A stretch of DNA of 64,000 nucleotides from Calothrix sp. PCC 7103. Lineage in GTDB: Bacteria > Cyanobacteriota > Cyanobacteriia > Cyanobacteriales > Nostocaceae. Where the stretch lies: positions 3,073,776-3,137,775 of the forward strand of contig NZ_KB217478.1 of the NCBI RefSeq assembly GCF_000331305.1, read 5' to 3'. Below, piece by piece: positions 26,815 to 35,890 of the stretch. A program made the position numbers and the translations under genes. Each line of letters begins with the position of its first letter. Positions within the stretch are counted from its first letter, which is position 1. The notes under the pieces are model-generated. The model ran no database searches, was not told the DNA's origin, and saw nothing but the letters and a program-made list of their open reading frames with translations.

Positions 26815-28557
26815 TTAAGGATTATAACCAACGCTGAAAAAGAAGCCTTCATCTTGAGCATTTGTACCTTTATCGTCAAGTTTTATAAAGGGGACAGCGT
26901 AATCTAGTCGGATAAAAGTATTTGGTGTGGGTTGTAAGATTAACCCCAAACCAGCAGCGCTAAGAACAGTTTGATTGTTGAGTTTATTCGGATTATCAGG
27001 ATGGTTCCAAACTGCACCCATCTCAATAAAAGGCGCCAATTGTAAAGATGAAGTTCCATCTGTACCATCAAAAATGGTAATTCGGTCTTCTACAGAAACA
27101 CGAAAACCATTGTCCCCAGAACGAGCATTTTGTCGATAACCCCGTAGAGATTGTCCCCCACCTAGATAAAATTGTTGGTTGCTAAGTAAACTATCTGTCG
27201 TGAGTTGTAACTCAGCTTGAGCTATTAATAAATTATTTTTACTTAACCTTTGCACCCTCTGTACTTGTCCTAACCAACTAAAAAAACGTCCATCTGGCTT
27301 TGACCCAGAATTAATCGTCGCATCGAAAATACCTAAACCAAGATTAAATTGCGATTGCAAAGCCCATGCCCCTTGCAAGTCTCGTTTAATATAATCTTGT
27401 CCAAATTTGATTATTCTAGTACGACTGTTACCTTGGCTATCAGGCCCCTCACCAAAAGGTGTAGGTGTACCTCCTAAAAAAGTTTGACCATTTTGCAAGG
27501 TAAATGCTAAAGATAAAGCAAATTCTTCGCTGGGGGTGCGGGTTAATGGTTGCCGAAGACTAACTTCATATAGTTGACTATCAGAGGTAATATTAAAATC
27601 AGCGAATTCAGCAGCAGTAATTTTACTATCACTCGGTGCGTACCTTAATCTGATAGTTCCGTTTTTAGCATTAATCGGAACTTGGTAATTCAAGTCAAAG
27701 ACATTGAACCCACCTGTGGTAGAACGATAGTATGAAGCACTAAATTGGTCGCCAATTCCTGTGACATTACGATAATTAAAACCCCCACCAAACCTTTCCG
27801 AGCCAACACTCGGAGATGAATAGTTATCAACACTAAAAAAAGGATTAAAATTAGGCGCCTCCTCTACCTTAACTGTAAGAATACTTTCACCTAAATTAGT
27901 ACCCGGTCGTAAAGTTGCCTCAATATTACTTAACATTGGGTCAACTCTTAGCAACCTGAGTTGGTTTTCAATTTGAAGTTGGTTGAGTGGTATTTTTGAA
28001 CCTAACTGAATGCGCTCGCGTATGTAAGATGAGTTTAAACGTCGATTACCTTCTATCTCAATTTTTTCTAAAGAACCCTCAATAACCCGAATTTGAATTA
28101 TACCATCTTTTATTTCCTGGTCTACTAACACAGCCCTAGATGTAATATAGCCCTTCTGTAAATATAACTTGGTAATTGCATCAGCAACACCTCTAAGCTC
28201 TTTTAAACTTACAGAACGATTTTGACTCTTGTTGACGATGCTATCAATAATATCTGGGTTAAATACTGTATTACCTGTTACCTCTATCTTACGTACAGGA
28301 ATACTAATATTTGTTTCTGTTTCCTCTGGCGCCGATTCTACCTGTGGAGGCAAAATAGTTGGCGCCTCATTCTCCGGAAGAGGTGTAGGACTGGGAACAG
28401 GTTGGGGGAAACGGTCGATATTTGGATTGGGTTTATCTTGCAGTGTTTGAACTGGAACTGTTTGAGCAATTGTAGGGGAAGAAAATAAGAATAAAAAAAT
28501 CACAAATAAGCTCTGAGTTTCAATGCCATGCCAAGAAAAAAAAGATTTATGATACAT
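26815..28557 (-). CDS. TpsB outer-membrane transporter (ShlB/FhaC/HecB family)
   Basis: 580 residues. Signal peptide about 1-31, Pro-rich plug region to about 80, POTRA_2 domain about 84-160 (RKIEVTGNTVFNPDIIDSIV, ITSRAVLVDQEIKDGIIQIR, VIEGSLEKIEIEGNRRL), a second POTRA to about 235, and a 16-stranded beta-barrel with the family motifs LGGGQSLRGYRQ (about 482) and a final aromatic strand ending FFFSVGYNP. It exports TpsA across the outer membrane. Its stop is 5 bases from that of the TPR-CHAT gene, so the locus is organised convergently. Confidence 0.92.
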   Translation of the reverse strand: MYHKSFFSWHGIETQSLFVIFLFLFSSPTIAQTVPVQTLQDKPNPNIDRFPQPVPSPTPLPENEAPTILPPQVESAPEETETNISIPVRKIEVTGNTVFNPDIIDSIVNKSQNRSVSLKELRGVADAITKLYLQKGYITSRAVLVDQEIKDGIIQIRVIEGSLEKIEIEGNRRLNSSYIRERIQLGSKIPLNQLQIENQLRLLRVDPMLSNIEATLRPGTNLGESILTVKVEEAPNFNPFFSVDNYSSPSVGSERFGGGFNYRNVTGIGDQFSASYYRSTTGGFNVFDLNYQVPINAKNGTIRLRYAPSDSKITAAEFADFNITSDSQLYEVSLRQPLTRTPSEEFALSLAFTLQNGQTFLGGTPTPFGEGPDSQGNSRTRIIKFGQDYIKRDLQGAWALQSQFNLGLGIFDATINSGSKPDGRFFSWLGQVQRVQRLSKNNLLIAQAELQLTTDSLLSNQQFYLGGGQSLRGYRQNARSGDNGFRVSVEDRITIFDGTDGTSSLQLAPFIEMGAVWNHPDNPNKLNNQTVLSAAGLGLILQPTPNTFIRLDYAVPFIKLDDKGTNAQDEGFFFSVGYNP

Positions 28558-28658
28558 AACAATACTGATATTGAAATTGATACTATATAATCGCGTCTCT
28601 ACATATACCGCATTAAAAGGAAATCTGCTGCATATACTTGAGCTTACTTATACCATAA

Positions 28659-29108
28659 TTACTCATCAGTAGCTTCTGCGCGAATTTCAGAACGTACACT
28701 CATCAATAGCTTACCCAGTTCATTGCGACCTAGCCATTTGCCATTTTCTAGCACTGCGCCCCAAAATTTATCACCCCAAGTGTTGCCTTCAATTAATTCT
28801 GTATCATCTGTACTCAAAAGCATCTCTCGCAGCATCTCATCCTGGCTAAATTTCTGTACTAAAAAACCATGCATAATTTCAATCTTCACCTTATCCCAAT
28901 CATCTCGAAGTGTCACCTGGCGCCCAATGCGCTTGGCTTTGACTGGTGTTGCAGCTAAACGTACCAGTTCACGCTCCGACGAGTTGGTTGTTTTGGCGGC
29001 TTGAAAAGCATGTTCAACGCTTGGAAATTCAATGCCTTCAAATATTATTTTGCAAGACCAAAAATTGCTAAGAAAGGCGTACTTTCCGCTAAATGCTTTA
29101 ATAGACAT
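28659..29108 (-). CDS. NADAR family protein (YbiA/RibX-like)
   Basis: 149 residues. The family pattern is complete: FLSNFWSCKIIFEGIEFPSVEHAFQAAK at the start (the SVEHAFQA helix), RIGRQVTLRDDWDKVKIEIM, then LLSTDDTELIEGNTWGDKFWG and GRNELGKLLM. NADAR proteins are N-glycosidases that act on riboflavin intermediates or on ADP-ribosyl/nucleobase conjugates. Stand-alone gene; substrate not predictable. Confidence 0.9.
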   Translation of the reverse strand: MSIKAFSGKYAFLSNFWSCKIIFEGIEFPSVEHAFQAAKTTNSSERELVRLAATPVKAKRIGRQVTLRDDWDKVKIEIMHGFLVQKFSQDEMLREMLLSTDDTELIEGNTWGDKFWGAVLENGKWLGRNELGKLLMSVRSEIRAEATDE

Positions 29109-29320
29109 AGGATAAATCTTTTTTCTCAGCTATTACTTTGTTCAAATCATTATATTCTAGAATTTACTCAAAAATTTTTGTAGTCTTTTATCAAGCATTT
29201 TCTAACCCTAATAGACATTGATTTTGCTCTATCTTGAAAAATTTGCTGTAAACATTTCCGGTGAATGTTCAAATTGCCAGGGATTTACAATTCCTGGCAG
29301 TATTATTGGTTGATGGTACG

Positions 29321-29932
29321 TTATTTACGCAAGTAGGTAAAGCTAGGGTCAGGTCTACCAACGAAGCAGGAACGGGTGAACTTATATTTTTTAATAATCT
29401 CTAAAGATTGTTTGGCTTCTGCTTCATTGGTGTTGAAGTCAAACATCCAGTGACTACCATCTACAATTTTCCAACGGTTATTTATTTTGCTTAAGGTTGT
29501 TGTTGCTGGGTTGAATGCCACACAATCTTCTCCTCGAATAGCGCCAACTGGGGCATTATCATTTTTAAGTAGATATTTAAATGATGGTTGTGGGCGCCCA
29601 ACGAAGCAGGATTTGTTCATTCCGTATTGCTTGATAACTTGGAATGCGCGTGTCGCTTCGTCTTTTTTGGCGCCAAAGTCAAACATCCAGTGATTCCCAT
29701 TCTCAACTATTTTCCAGCTACCGTTAACTTTCTTGACAGCAGTATTATTGGGGTTGAAGGTAATACAGTCTTCTGGGTTAGCTGCAATTTTTTGAATACC
29801 GACTACAGTATTGCTGTTAAGTTGCTGCAATGTTTTAGAGCTATTAATAGAGGCGGAAACAGTACCAAAATTCGATAATACCAATCCTGCGATTAATAAA
29901 CTTGAAACTTGATGATAATGCTTAATTTTCAT
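29321..29932 (-). CDS. Secreted protein with two tandem repeats
   Basis: 203 residues from ATG 29932, behind GGATTAATCAAG; an ATG at 29971 has no good ribosome-binding site. Signal peptide about 1-30. Two repeats of about 70 residues follow: EDCITFNPNNTAVKKVNGSWKIVE..NHWMFDFG..CFVGRPQPSFKYL, and EDCVAFNPATTTLSKINNRWKIVD..SHWMFDFN..CFVGRPDPSFTYL. Each has two Cys, likely disulfide-bonded, and an invariant HWMFDF. Extracytoplasmic; function not known to me. Confidence 0.75.
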   Translation of the reverse strand: MKIKHYHQVSSLLIAGLVLSNFGTVSASINSSKTLQQLNSNTVVGIQKIAANPEDCITFNPNNTAVKKVNGSWKIVENGNHWMFDFGAKKDEATRAFQVIKQYGMNKSCFVGRPQPSFKYLLKNDNAPVGAIRGEDCVAFNPATTTLSKINNRWKIVDGSHWMFDFNTNEAEAKQSLEIIKKYKFTRSCFVGRPDPSFTYLRK

Positions 29933-30106
29933 CTTGATTAATCCTTTTACAAAAGTAAATTTACAAGTCAAGCTAGAAGAAAGCAGGTTTCTTTGAGCAG
30001 TGTTATATCAACTCAAGCATGACTACTGAGCTATAAGTTTGTAATTCAGCTTTTATGCAGTAGTCTTTATCGATTTATATAAAGAAAATATAAATTTGTG
30101 GCGCCG

Positions 30107-30598
30107 TTATCTTTTGCTGTCGGTATGTGGGATGTGCATCTGGTTCACCGAATTATTAACCCACCTCATTGGTGTACCCCATATTCCTTTATAGAAGAAG
30201 CTATCGCCGCTTTGAATAAATCCGACTTTCTCGTAAAAGCCTACCGCAGCCTCAGCGGCGTTAACAGTCACTTCATTAAGATCATTGGTGCATCGGGTAA
30301 AAAGTTCTCTACCAATTCCTTGCCCAGAAAATTCTCTTCGGACGAACAGCAACGACAAATGATTGCCTCTTTTAAATGCAATAAAACCAACAACTATCCC
30401 GTTCCACGTAGCAACTAACGTTTTCTGGTCACTCAAAATTCTGTCTCTTAATTCTTCTGGGTTACAAATTAGTACCCATTCGACAACACTTTCTGGTGTT
30501 CCATCTGTAAGTTCCCACAGGTCAGCAGAAGCCCACATGCAACCACTAATTTGGTACTCGTCTCCAAGCTCTGGTGGTCTATAGATAATTGTGTTCAT
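30107..30598 (-). CDS. GNAT family N-acetyltransferase
   Basis: 163 residues. GNAT motif order: ATWNGIVVGFIAFKRGNHLSLLFV (strands 3-4), REFSGQGIGRELFTRC (acetyl-CoA pyrophosphate loop, Q/RxxGxG/A), VNAAEAAVGFYEKVGFIQSGD (motif B). Full length. The loop is intact, so it should be catalytic; the acceptor is unknown. No operon partners. Confidence 0.9.
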   Translation of the reverse strand: MNTIIYRPPELGDEYQISGCMWASADLWELTDGTPESVVEWVLICNPEELRDRILSDQKTLVATWNGIVVGFIAFKRGNHLSLLFVRREFSGQGIGRELFTRCTNDLNEVTVNAAEAAVGFYEKVGFIQSGDSFFYKGIWGTPMRWVNNSVNQMHIPHTDSKR

Positions 30599-30715
30599 AA
30601 AATTTCCCTGAAATTAGGCTTGCTGCTGTACTAGACCTAGTAATTGTAAAACCTAGTAATTGTAAAACTTACTATTAATAACAAGTGAGCGAAAAGAAAT
30701 ATTCCAAGATTTCTT

Positions 30716-30778
30716 ATGGGATGGGCTGTCTCTTGCCCCGTCCAGATATTTGAGCGGGCAAGGATGCCCACCCCACAA
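30716..30778. repeat. GGGCAAGATGCCC-type palindromic repeat
   Basis: GGGATGGGCTGTCTCTTGCCC is followed by an inverted copy GGGCAAGGATGCCCACCCC. Same type as 33015-33038 and related to the insert at 11896-11962. Confidence 0.6.
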
Positions 30779-30895
30779 TTGCAGGTTAATTTAATTTTTG
30801 AAAGCCCCTTAGCGCAGAGAAAAGAGTAAAGAGAGTTTTTATAACTCTTCATTCTCTTGTTGCTCTGTGTACTCTGTGTCTCTGTGGTAAATAAC

Positions 30896-32614
30896 TTAAC
30901 CCCTCACTACAGACGTATAATCTTTCAACTTCATCAACTGCTCAATTCTTACCTCAGCATCAACAAATATTAACGCGCGGTTTACACCACTAACAATAGC
31001 CAGTATCGAAGCAGTGACAATATTAGAGTTAATTCCCACACCATATAAACTCCCGCTTATAAAATCACTACTCATTTCCACATATGCTACAGCATCAGCA
31101 TTACTGCCTAAGTTGCGTGAATGCTCTTCATAGTGAACAATCTCCACTCCAATACCCAAAGCATTGACAAAAGCATCAATAGGTCCATTACCTTTACCGA
31201 AAATCTCAATAACTTCCCCATCAACCTGCAACTTCGCAGACAGCATTTGTGTACCGTCATCAGCAGTATAAACTTGATGCGACACATATCTCAATGTTGC
31301 CTCACCATACAAATACTCTTGTTCAAACAACTGCCATAAATCCTCAGAAGATAATTCCTTACCATTACTATCCATGACTTGCTGCACAACTCGACTAAAT
31401 TCGATTTGTAACCTTCTAGGTAACGCTATACCAAAATCACGTTCGAGTAAAAATGTAATTCCACCCTTTCCTGATTGACTATTGACTCGGACTACCGACT
31501 CATATGTGCGACCAACATCAGCAGGGTCAAGCGGTAAATAAGGTACTTCCCAGATTGTATCAGGCGCCTGCACTGCAAACCCTTTTCTAATAGCATCTTG
31601 ATGCGACCCTGAAAACGCTGTAAATACCAAATCACCAACATAAGGATGACGTGGATGGATTGGCAATTGCGTACACTCAGCCGCAACACGCGCGACTTCG
31701 TTAATATTAGAAAAATCCAAACCTGGATGAATACCCTGAGTATAGAGATTCAATGCCAAAGTTACCAAATCTACATTACCAGTACGTTCACCATTACCAA
31801 ACAAACATCCCTCAACCCTTTCGGCGCCAGCCATTTGTGCCATTTCAGCAGCAGCAATACCACAACCTCTATCGTTATGAGTATGAACGCACAATATTAC
31901 ACTATTGCGGCGCCTCAAATTACGGTGCATCCATTCAACTTGGTCGGCAAATATATTTGGTGTTGATACTTCCACCGTTGCAGGTAAATTAATAATCGCT
32001 TTATGCTGCGGAGTTGGTTGCCAGACATCCAAAACAGCATCGCATATATTAACAGCAAAATCGAGTTCGGTAGCTGTAAACGTTTCTGGTGAATATTGAA
32101 ACTGCCAGTTAGTTTCTGGTTGCTGTGCGGCAAGCTCGTTAAATAACCAAGCTTGTGAAGTTGCCAAATTAATAGTTCCTGCACGGTCTAAATTAAAAAC
32201 AGTGCGTCGAAATACTGGTGATGTCGCATTATATAAATGTACTATTGCATTTTTGGCGCCACGTAATGATTCAAAAGTGCGACGTATCAATTCCTCACGT
32301 GCAGGAGTTAATACCTGAATTGCCACATCATCGGGAATTAATTGTTGCTCTATCAAATGGCGAATAAAATCAAACTCAGTCTGTGAAGCGGAAGGAAAAC
32401 CAACTTCAATTTCTTTAAAACCTATACTTATCAACAGATTGAACAAACGCAACTTGCGCGTAATATCCATAGGTTCAATCAAAGCTTGGTTGCCATCGCG
32501 TAAGTCAGTACTCAACCAAATGGGACTCTGGGTAATTGTTCGATTAACCCACATGCGGTCAGGTAAATTAACAGGAGCAAACGGACGATATTTAGAAGCA
32601 GGATTAGTTAACAT
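30896..32614 (-). CDS. leuA: 2-isopropylmalate synthase, long (type 2, LeuA2) form
   Basis: 572 residues from ATG 32614, preceded by GAAGGAATTCACG; an in-frame ATG at 32659 lacks this site. Catalyses acetyl-CoA plus 2-oxoisovalerate to 2-isopropylmalate, the first committed step of leucine synthesis. The start [20 protein letters not shown] and the motif [16 protein letters not shown] identify the actinobacterial/yeast-like class. HTHNDRG (about 265) and [16 protein letters not shown] are the metal and substrate sites. The C-terminal approximately 130 residues form the regulatory domain ([14 protein letters not shown]...[13 protein letters not shown]). A short ORF with a dense run of Leu codons overlaps its start. 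Confidence 0.93.
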   Translation of the reverse strand: MLTNPASKYRPFAPVNLPDRMWVNRTITQSPIWLSTDLRDGNQALIEPMDITRKLRLFNLLISIGFKEIEVGFPSASQTEFDFIRHLIEQQLIPDDVAIQVLTPAREELIRRTFESLRGAKNAIVHLYNATSPVFRRTVFNLDRAGTINLATSQAWLFNELAAQQPETNWQFQYSPETFTATELDFAVNICDAVLDVWQPTPQHKAIINLPATVEVSTPNIFADQVEWMHRNLRRRNSVILCVHTHNDRGCGIAAAEMAQMAGAERVEGCLFGNGERTGNVDLVTLALNLYTQGIHPGLDFSNINEVARVAAECTQLPIHPRHPYVGDLVFTAFSGSHQDAIRKGFAVQAPDTIWEVPYLPLDPADVGRTYESVVRVNSQSGKGGITFLLERDFGIALPRRLQIEFSRVVQQVMDSNGKELSSEDLWQLFEQEYLYGEATLRYVSHQVYTADDGTQMLSAKLQVDGEVIEIFGKGNGPIDAFVNALGIGVEIVHYEEHSRNLGSNADAVAYVEMSSDFISGSLYGVGINSNIVTASILAIVSGVNRALIFVDAEVRIEQLMKLKDYTSVVRG

Positions 32615-32769
32615 CGTGAATTCCTTCGTGAATAATGTCGATAAAGTCTGTAATGACAAGGTATTGTGGCGAGTAGTATAAAATTAGGGTTGTCAGATTG
32701 CCACCAAGACCAAACCTGGCAACCCGTAATTAGTCGCAGCAAAACCTTAAGCGATAAATTAAATTGCAT
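32608..32769 (-). CDS. Leucine-rich leader ORF upstream of leuA (candidate attenuator peptide)
   Basis: 53 residues from ATG 32769, with GGAG six bases before it. Codons 5-13 read LSLKVLLRL and use five different Leu codons (TTA, CTT, TTG, CTG, CTA). The stop (TAA 32608-32610) overlaps the leuA start, so ribosomes finishing the leader could re-initiate on leuA. A hairpin at 32687-32725 lies within the ORF just after the Leu run. The layout fits leucine-dependent attenuation or translational coupling; this is inference from arrangement. Confidence 0.5.
   Translation of the reverse strand: MQFNLSLKVLLRLITGCQVWSWWQSDNPNFILLATIPCHYRLYRHYSRRNSRC
32687..32725 (-). promoter_or_regulatory. Hairpin in leuA leader
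   Basis: On the minus strand GGGTTGCCAG (32725-32716) pairs with CTGACAACCC (32696-32687) with one mismatch around a 19-base loop; TAATTTTAT follows. Possible terminator or pause hairpin placed about 8 bases after the Leu-codon run. Confidence 0.45.
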
Positions 32770-33200
32770 AAATAACTCCAACGTCAAAAGCGTTAGTTAA
32801 AAGGTAAAATATTTAGATGTGCAAAAACTTAAGTAAATACTTAACCAAGACATAGTAGTAGCCCTAGCCCTGACAGAAGGCTAGAAGTTACTTGTAGAGA
32901 TAGCTGCTTGGTAAACATAACATTCAAAGTGAATTTACTACTTATTCCTAGTATTACCCTATGTAAGTAAACATGTCAAGGATAATTTTCAACTCTCCCC
33001 AAAAATACTCTTGTGGGATGGGTATCCTTGCCCACCATGAGTTTTGGACTCGCTTAGGACAACCAATCTTAGAAAGGTGTTTAATGTAAGCATCAAAGTT
33101 GATAGTGTTAACAGTTGAAAAAAAATAAAATTTGTTTCATATAGATTTGCTGTAGAGACGCGATTAAATCGCGTCTCTACGTGGTCGTGAATCTTAAAAA
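32770..33200. other. leuA upstream region with repeats
   Basis: Holds the leuA promoter region, a CTAGCC/GGCTAG hairpin at about 32863-32886 that would be transcribed, a GGGTATCCTTGCCC repeat at about 33016-33038 and the GTAGAGAC palindrome at 33152-33180. No gene seen. Confidence 0.45.
33152..33180. repeat. GTAGAGACGCGATT palindromic repeat
   Basis: Exact 14-base arms GTAGAGACGCGATT and AATCGCGTCTCTAC with a one-base centre, 20 bases after the stop of the TrpF-like gene. Probable terminator. Confidence 0.85.
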
Positions 33201-33866
33201 TTAGTTCAAATTGTTGACCTGTTCAAAAAACGCTTTTAATTTGAGTTCATCAAGTTTATTATCGGTACGCACACCGCTACAAATATCTACCCCATATGGT
33301 CTAACTTGCTTAATGGCGCCACTTACGTTTTCTGGATTCAAACCACCAGCTAGAAAAACAGGTTTATTTACTAGTTCAACTATACGACGACTAATTGACC
33401 AGTCGTGCGCGCGTCCTGTTCCACCAAGTAACTTAACAGGTAGGTTTTGGTTACCAGAGTCAAGTAAAATAGCATCCACATCCGGTGCCACTTTCAAAGC
33501 TTCTGCAATAGATTCATCATCATTTACATGAATCACCTGTACTAAGTTAATTGCTGGCAATGCTTCACGCAAGTCTTGATAATTTCCGTGTGTTAAGCGG
33601 TCTACTATTTGCAACGTGTTAGCGCCAACGTACTGCTGCTGTTCAATTATATCCAAAGCATTCTGTTTACTAGTCAATAGGAATGAGGCAATTTTTGGTG
33701 GTATGGTCGCTGCTATCTTAGATGCCAACTCTTCGGAGATAACACCTGGGCCAGAAGGCATTTCTGAGACGAGACCAATAGCCGAGGCGCCGTATTGTAT
33801 AGCTAATGCGGCTTCCTCTACACTCGTAATGCAGCAGATTTTTACTTTCGGTTTAATAAATTCCAT
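33201..33866 (-). CDS. Phosphoribosylanthranilate isomerase-like protein (TrpF family)
   Basis: 221 residues, a beta/alpha barrel. The TrpF catalytic Cys is present in VKICCIT (canonical KICGIT), and the catalytic Asp in DAILLDSG. GGTGRAHDWSI, PVFLAGGLNPENV and GVDICSGV(R) are the phosphate-binding loops. However, the SPR-containing loop (F-Y-x-x-SPRxV) is replaced by SEMPSGPGVIS. It may therefore be a paralogue with changed substrate rather than the tryptophan-pathway enzyme. No other trp genes nearby; queC is 34 bases upstream on the same strand. Confidence 0.75.
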   Translation of the reverse strand: MEFIKPKVKICCITSVEEAALAIQYGASAIGLVSEMPSGPGVISEELASKIAATIPPKIASFLLTSKQNALDIIEQQQYVGANTLQIVDRLTHGNYQDLREALPAINLVQVIHVNDDESIAEALKVAPDVDAILLDSGNQNLPVKLLGGTGRAHDWSISRRIVELVNKPVFLAGGLNPENVSGAIKQVRPYGVDICSGVRTDNKLDELKLKAFFEQVNNLN

Positions 33867-33900
33867 AGTTCTTTTCCGCTATGGATACGCTATGGATAGT

Positions 33901-34545
33901 TTAAGCATAAACAGTTTCATCAAAGCCTTCCAAAGCTTCTTTTCTTTCAACACAAGTCCCGCATTTACCGCAGTGATATTCTTTACCCTTATAGCAACTC
34001 CAAGTATATTTAAATGGAACATTAATATCTTTCCCAATCAAAGCAATATCTCGTTTTGTAATTGAAACATAAGGAGAAACAATTTCTATTTTTTCGTATG
34101 TTCCTGCTTTTGCTGCTTCTTTAAACGGTTCGATGAAAGCAGACGTACAATCTGGGTAAATAGCATGGTCTCCAAAATGATTTGCTAAGTAAATTTGTTT
34201 TAATCCTCTACTTTCAGCTAATCCCACAGCAATAGAAAGCATTATCCCGTTGCGGAATGGCACAACAGTTTGCTTCATTATCGGTTCTTGATAATGTCCA
34301 TCAGGTATTTCTCCACCTGTTTTGAGCAAATGTGACGAAAAATTCTTGCCAATTATGTCACTTAAATCTAACTTTACATGCTCAATATCTAACTTTTTTG
34401 TATTCAACGAAGCAAAATACAATTCACGGTCATTATGTTTGCTTCCATAATTGAAACTCACAGCAAGAGCTATTTCTTCTCTTTTCTGATAGAGAAGTAC
34501 AGTAGAATCCATGCCACCTGAGTATAAAATAAGGCTATTCTTCAT
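33901..34545 (-). CDS. queC: 7-cyano-7-deazaguanine synthase QueC
   Basis: 214 residues. Converts 7-carboxy-7-deazaguanine to preQ0 with ATP and ammonia in queuosine synthesis. PP-loop YSGGMDSTVLLYQ (8-20), VPFRNGIMLSIAVGLAE (about 95-112), ANHFGDHAIYPDCTSAFIE, and the C-terminal zinc motif C...HCGKCGTCVERKEAL. Complete. Probably transcribed with the TrpF-like gene; other queuosine genes are not in view. preQ0 also feeds deazaguanine DNA modification in some bacteria, but nothing here points to that. Confidence 0.92.
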   Translation of the reverse strand: MKNSLILYSGGMDSTVLLYQKREEIALAVSFNYGSKHNDRELYFASLNTKKLDIEHVKLDLSDIIGKNFSSHLLKTGGEIPDGHYQEPIMKQTVVPFRNGIMLSIAVGLAESRGLKQIYLANHFGDHAIYPDCTSAFIEPFKEAAKAGTYEKIEIVSPYVSITKRDIALIGKDINVPFKYTWSCYKGKEYHCGKCGTCVERKEALEGFDETVYA

Positions 34546-34649
34546 TGTTATTTTCGCGGTTAGAAGGCTGAAGCCATATTCGATTGTAAGACATCAATGT
34601 AGGTTTTAACCCAAATAATACATGTAAACGCTCTCAGGTGGTCGATTGA

Positions 34650-34745
34650 TTAATGAAAATCCATTAAAGGTTGGAGAAGCAGCATAATTCCGCCAACAGC
34701 AACAAATGACAATGTTACCCAAAGTAAAGTAATATTAAGCTTCAT
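34650..34745 (-). CDS. 31-residue single-span membrane peptide
   Basis: ATG 34745 is preceded by AGAGGA. The product MKLNITLLWVTLSFVAVGGI continues MLLLQPLMDFH and stops at TAA 34650-34652. One hydrophobic helix with short polar ends, the size class of photosynthetic or NDH small subunits, but it matches none of the PsbX/M/T/Y, PsaI/M, PetG/L/N sequences I remember. Supported by ribosome-binding site and composition only. Confidence 0.5.
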   Translation of the reverse strand: MKLNITLLWVTLSFVAVGGIMLLLQPLMDFH

Positions 34746-35075
<330 letters not shown>

Positions 35076-35546
35076 ATGCATCTTCATAGTCCTGCATTTT
35101 TAACTGGAAGTACAATTCCATTTCAATACACCTGTGATGGAGACAATCTTTCTCCTCCTCTAAGTTGGGACACTGCACCTGATGGTACTGGTAGTTTTGC
35201 TTTAATTCTGGAAGACCATGATGCACCGCAACAAACGTTTACTCATTGGGTTGTTTACGATTTGCCTGCTACTATTGGTTATTTATCTGAAGGCGTTATT
35301 CATCAACCAATATTACCTGATGGCGGCGCCCAAGGGAAAAATGATTTTGGTCAATTAGGATTTGGTGGTCCTTGTCCACCTAGTGGCACTATTCATCGCT
35401 ATTTCTTCAAACTCTATGCACTGGACACAATGTTAAATTTGGCGCCGGGAGCAAGTAAGAAACAGGTTTTGACGGCAATCGAAAGTCACGTCTTAGAATC
35501 TGCTGAGTTGATGGGACGTTACGCTCGACAAGGTAGCTTATTTTAA
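35076..35546 (+). CDS. YbhB/YbcL-type PEBP family protein
   Basis: 156 residues. Family motifs: IPFQYTCDGDNLSPPLSW (ligand loop DGxNxSPPLxW), ALILEDHDAPQQTFTHWVVYDLP, GGAQGKNDFGQLGFGGPCPP (GxN(D/S)FGxxGYxGPCPP) and HRYFFKLYALD. Phosphatidylethanolamine-binding-like fold; bacterial members have no firmly known role. Cytoplasmic, complete. The AATA microsatellite is just upstream. Confidence 0.92.
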   Translation: MHLHSPAFLTGSTIPFQYTCDGDNLSPPLSWDTAPDGTGSFALILEDHDAPQQTFTHWVVYDLPATIGYLSEGVIHQPILPDGGAQGKNDFGQLGFGGPCPPSGTIHRYFFKLYALDTMLNLAPGASKKQVLTAIESHVLESAELMGRYARQGSLF

Positions 35547-35672
35547 CTTTTTATATCAAAATAATATAAATGTATTAGCGCTAAATGCAGGTAGCAACTC
35601 ATTAAAATTTGAAGTGATAGCGGTAGAACCAAATACTAGTACCCACTACATAATAAATCAGCAGTAAGTATT

Positions 35673-35810
35673 ATGCGAGCAGCGCGCGATAAATTCGACT
35701 CAAATATAAGTCAAGTAGCTGTCTTCGATACCGTTTTCACCGTAATATTCCTGAGTACGCTAAACTCTACGCTGGATAGGTTTTACGTTGGTTTTTCCAC
35801 ATAGCGTGAA
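35673..35810 (+). pseudogene. ackA: Fragment of acetate kinase gene
   Basis: The frame from 35673 reads MRAARDKFDSNISQVAVFDT, matching the internal acetate kinase segment with the VAVFDTAFH motif. A one-base shift after GTTTT lets the reading continue as HRNIPEYAKLYAG then a stop, again as in AckA (H-x-x-x-PEYAxLYA). Only about 45 of roughly 400 codons remain. Degraded remnant. Confidence 0.6.
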
Positions 35811-35890
35811 AAGTCAGTACCTATATAAGATGCTTAATGAATTAAATTAGACAAAACAAAGAATGGCATAAATTTTAGATTTAAGTGATG

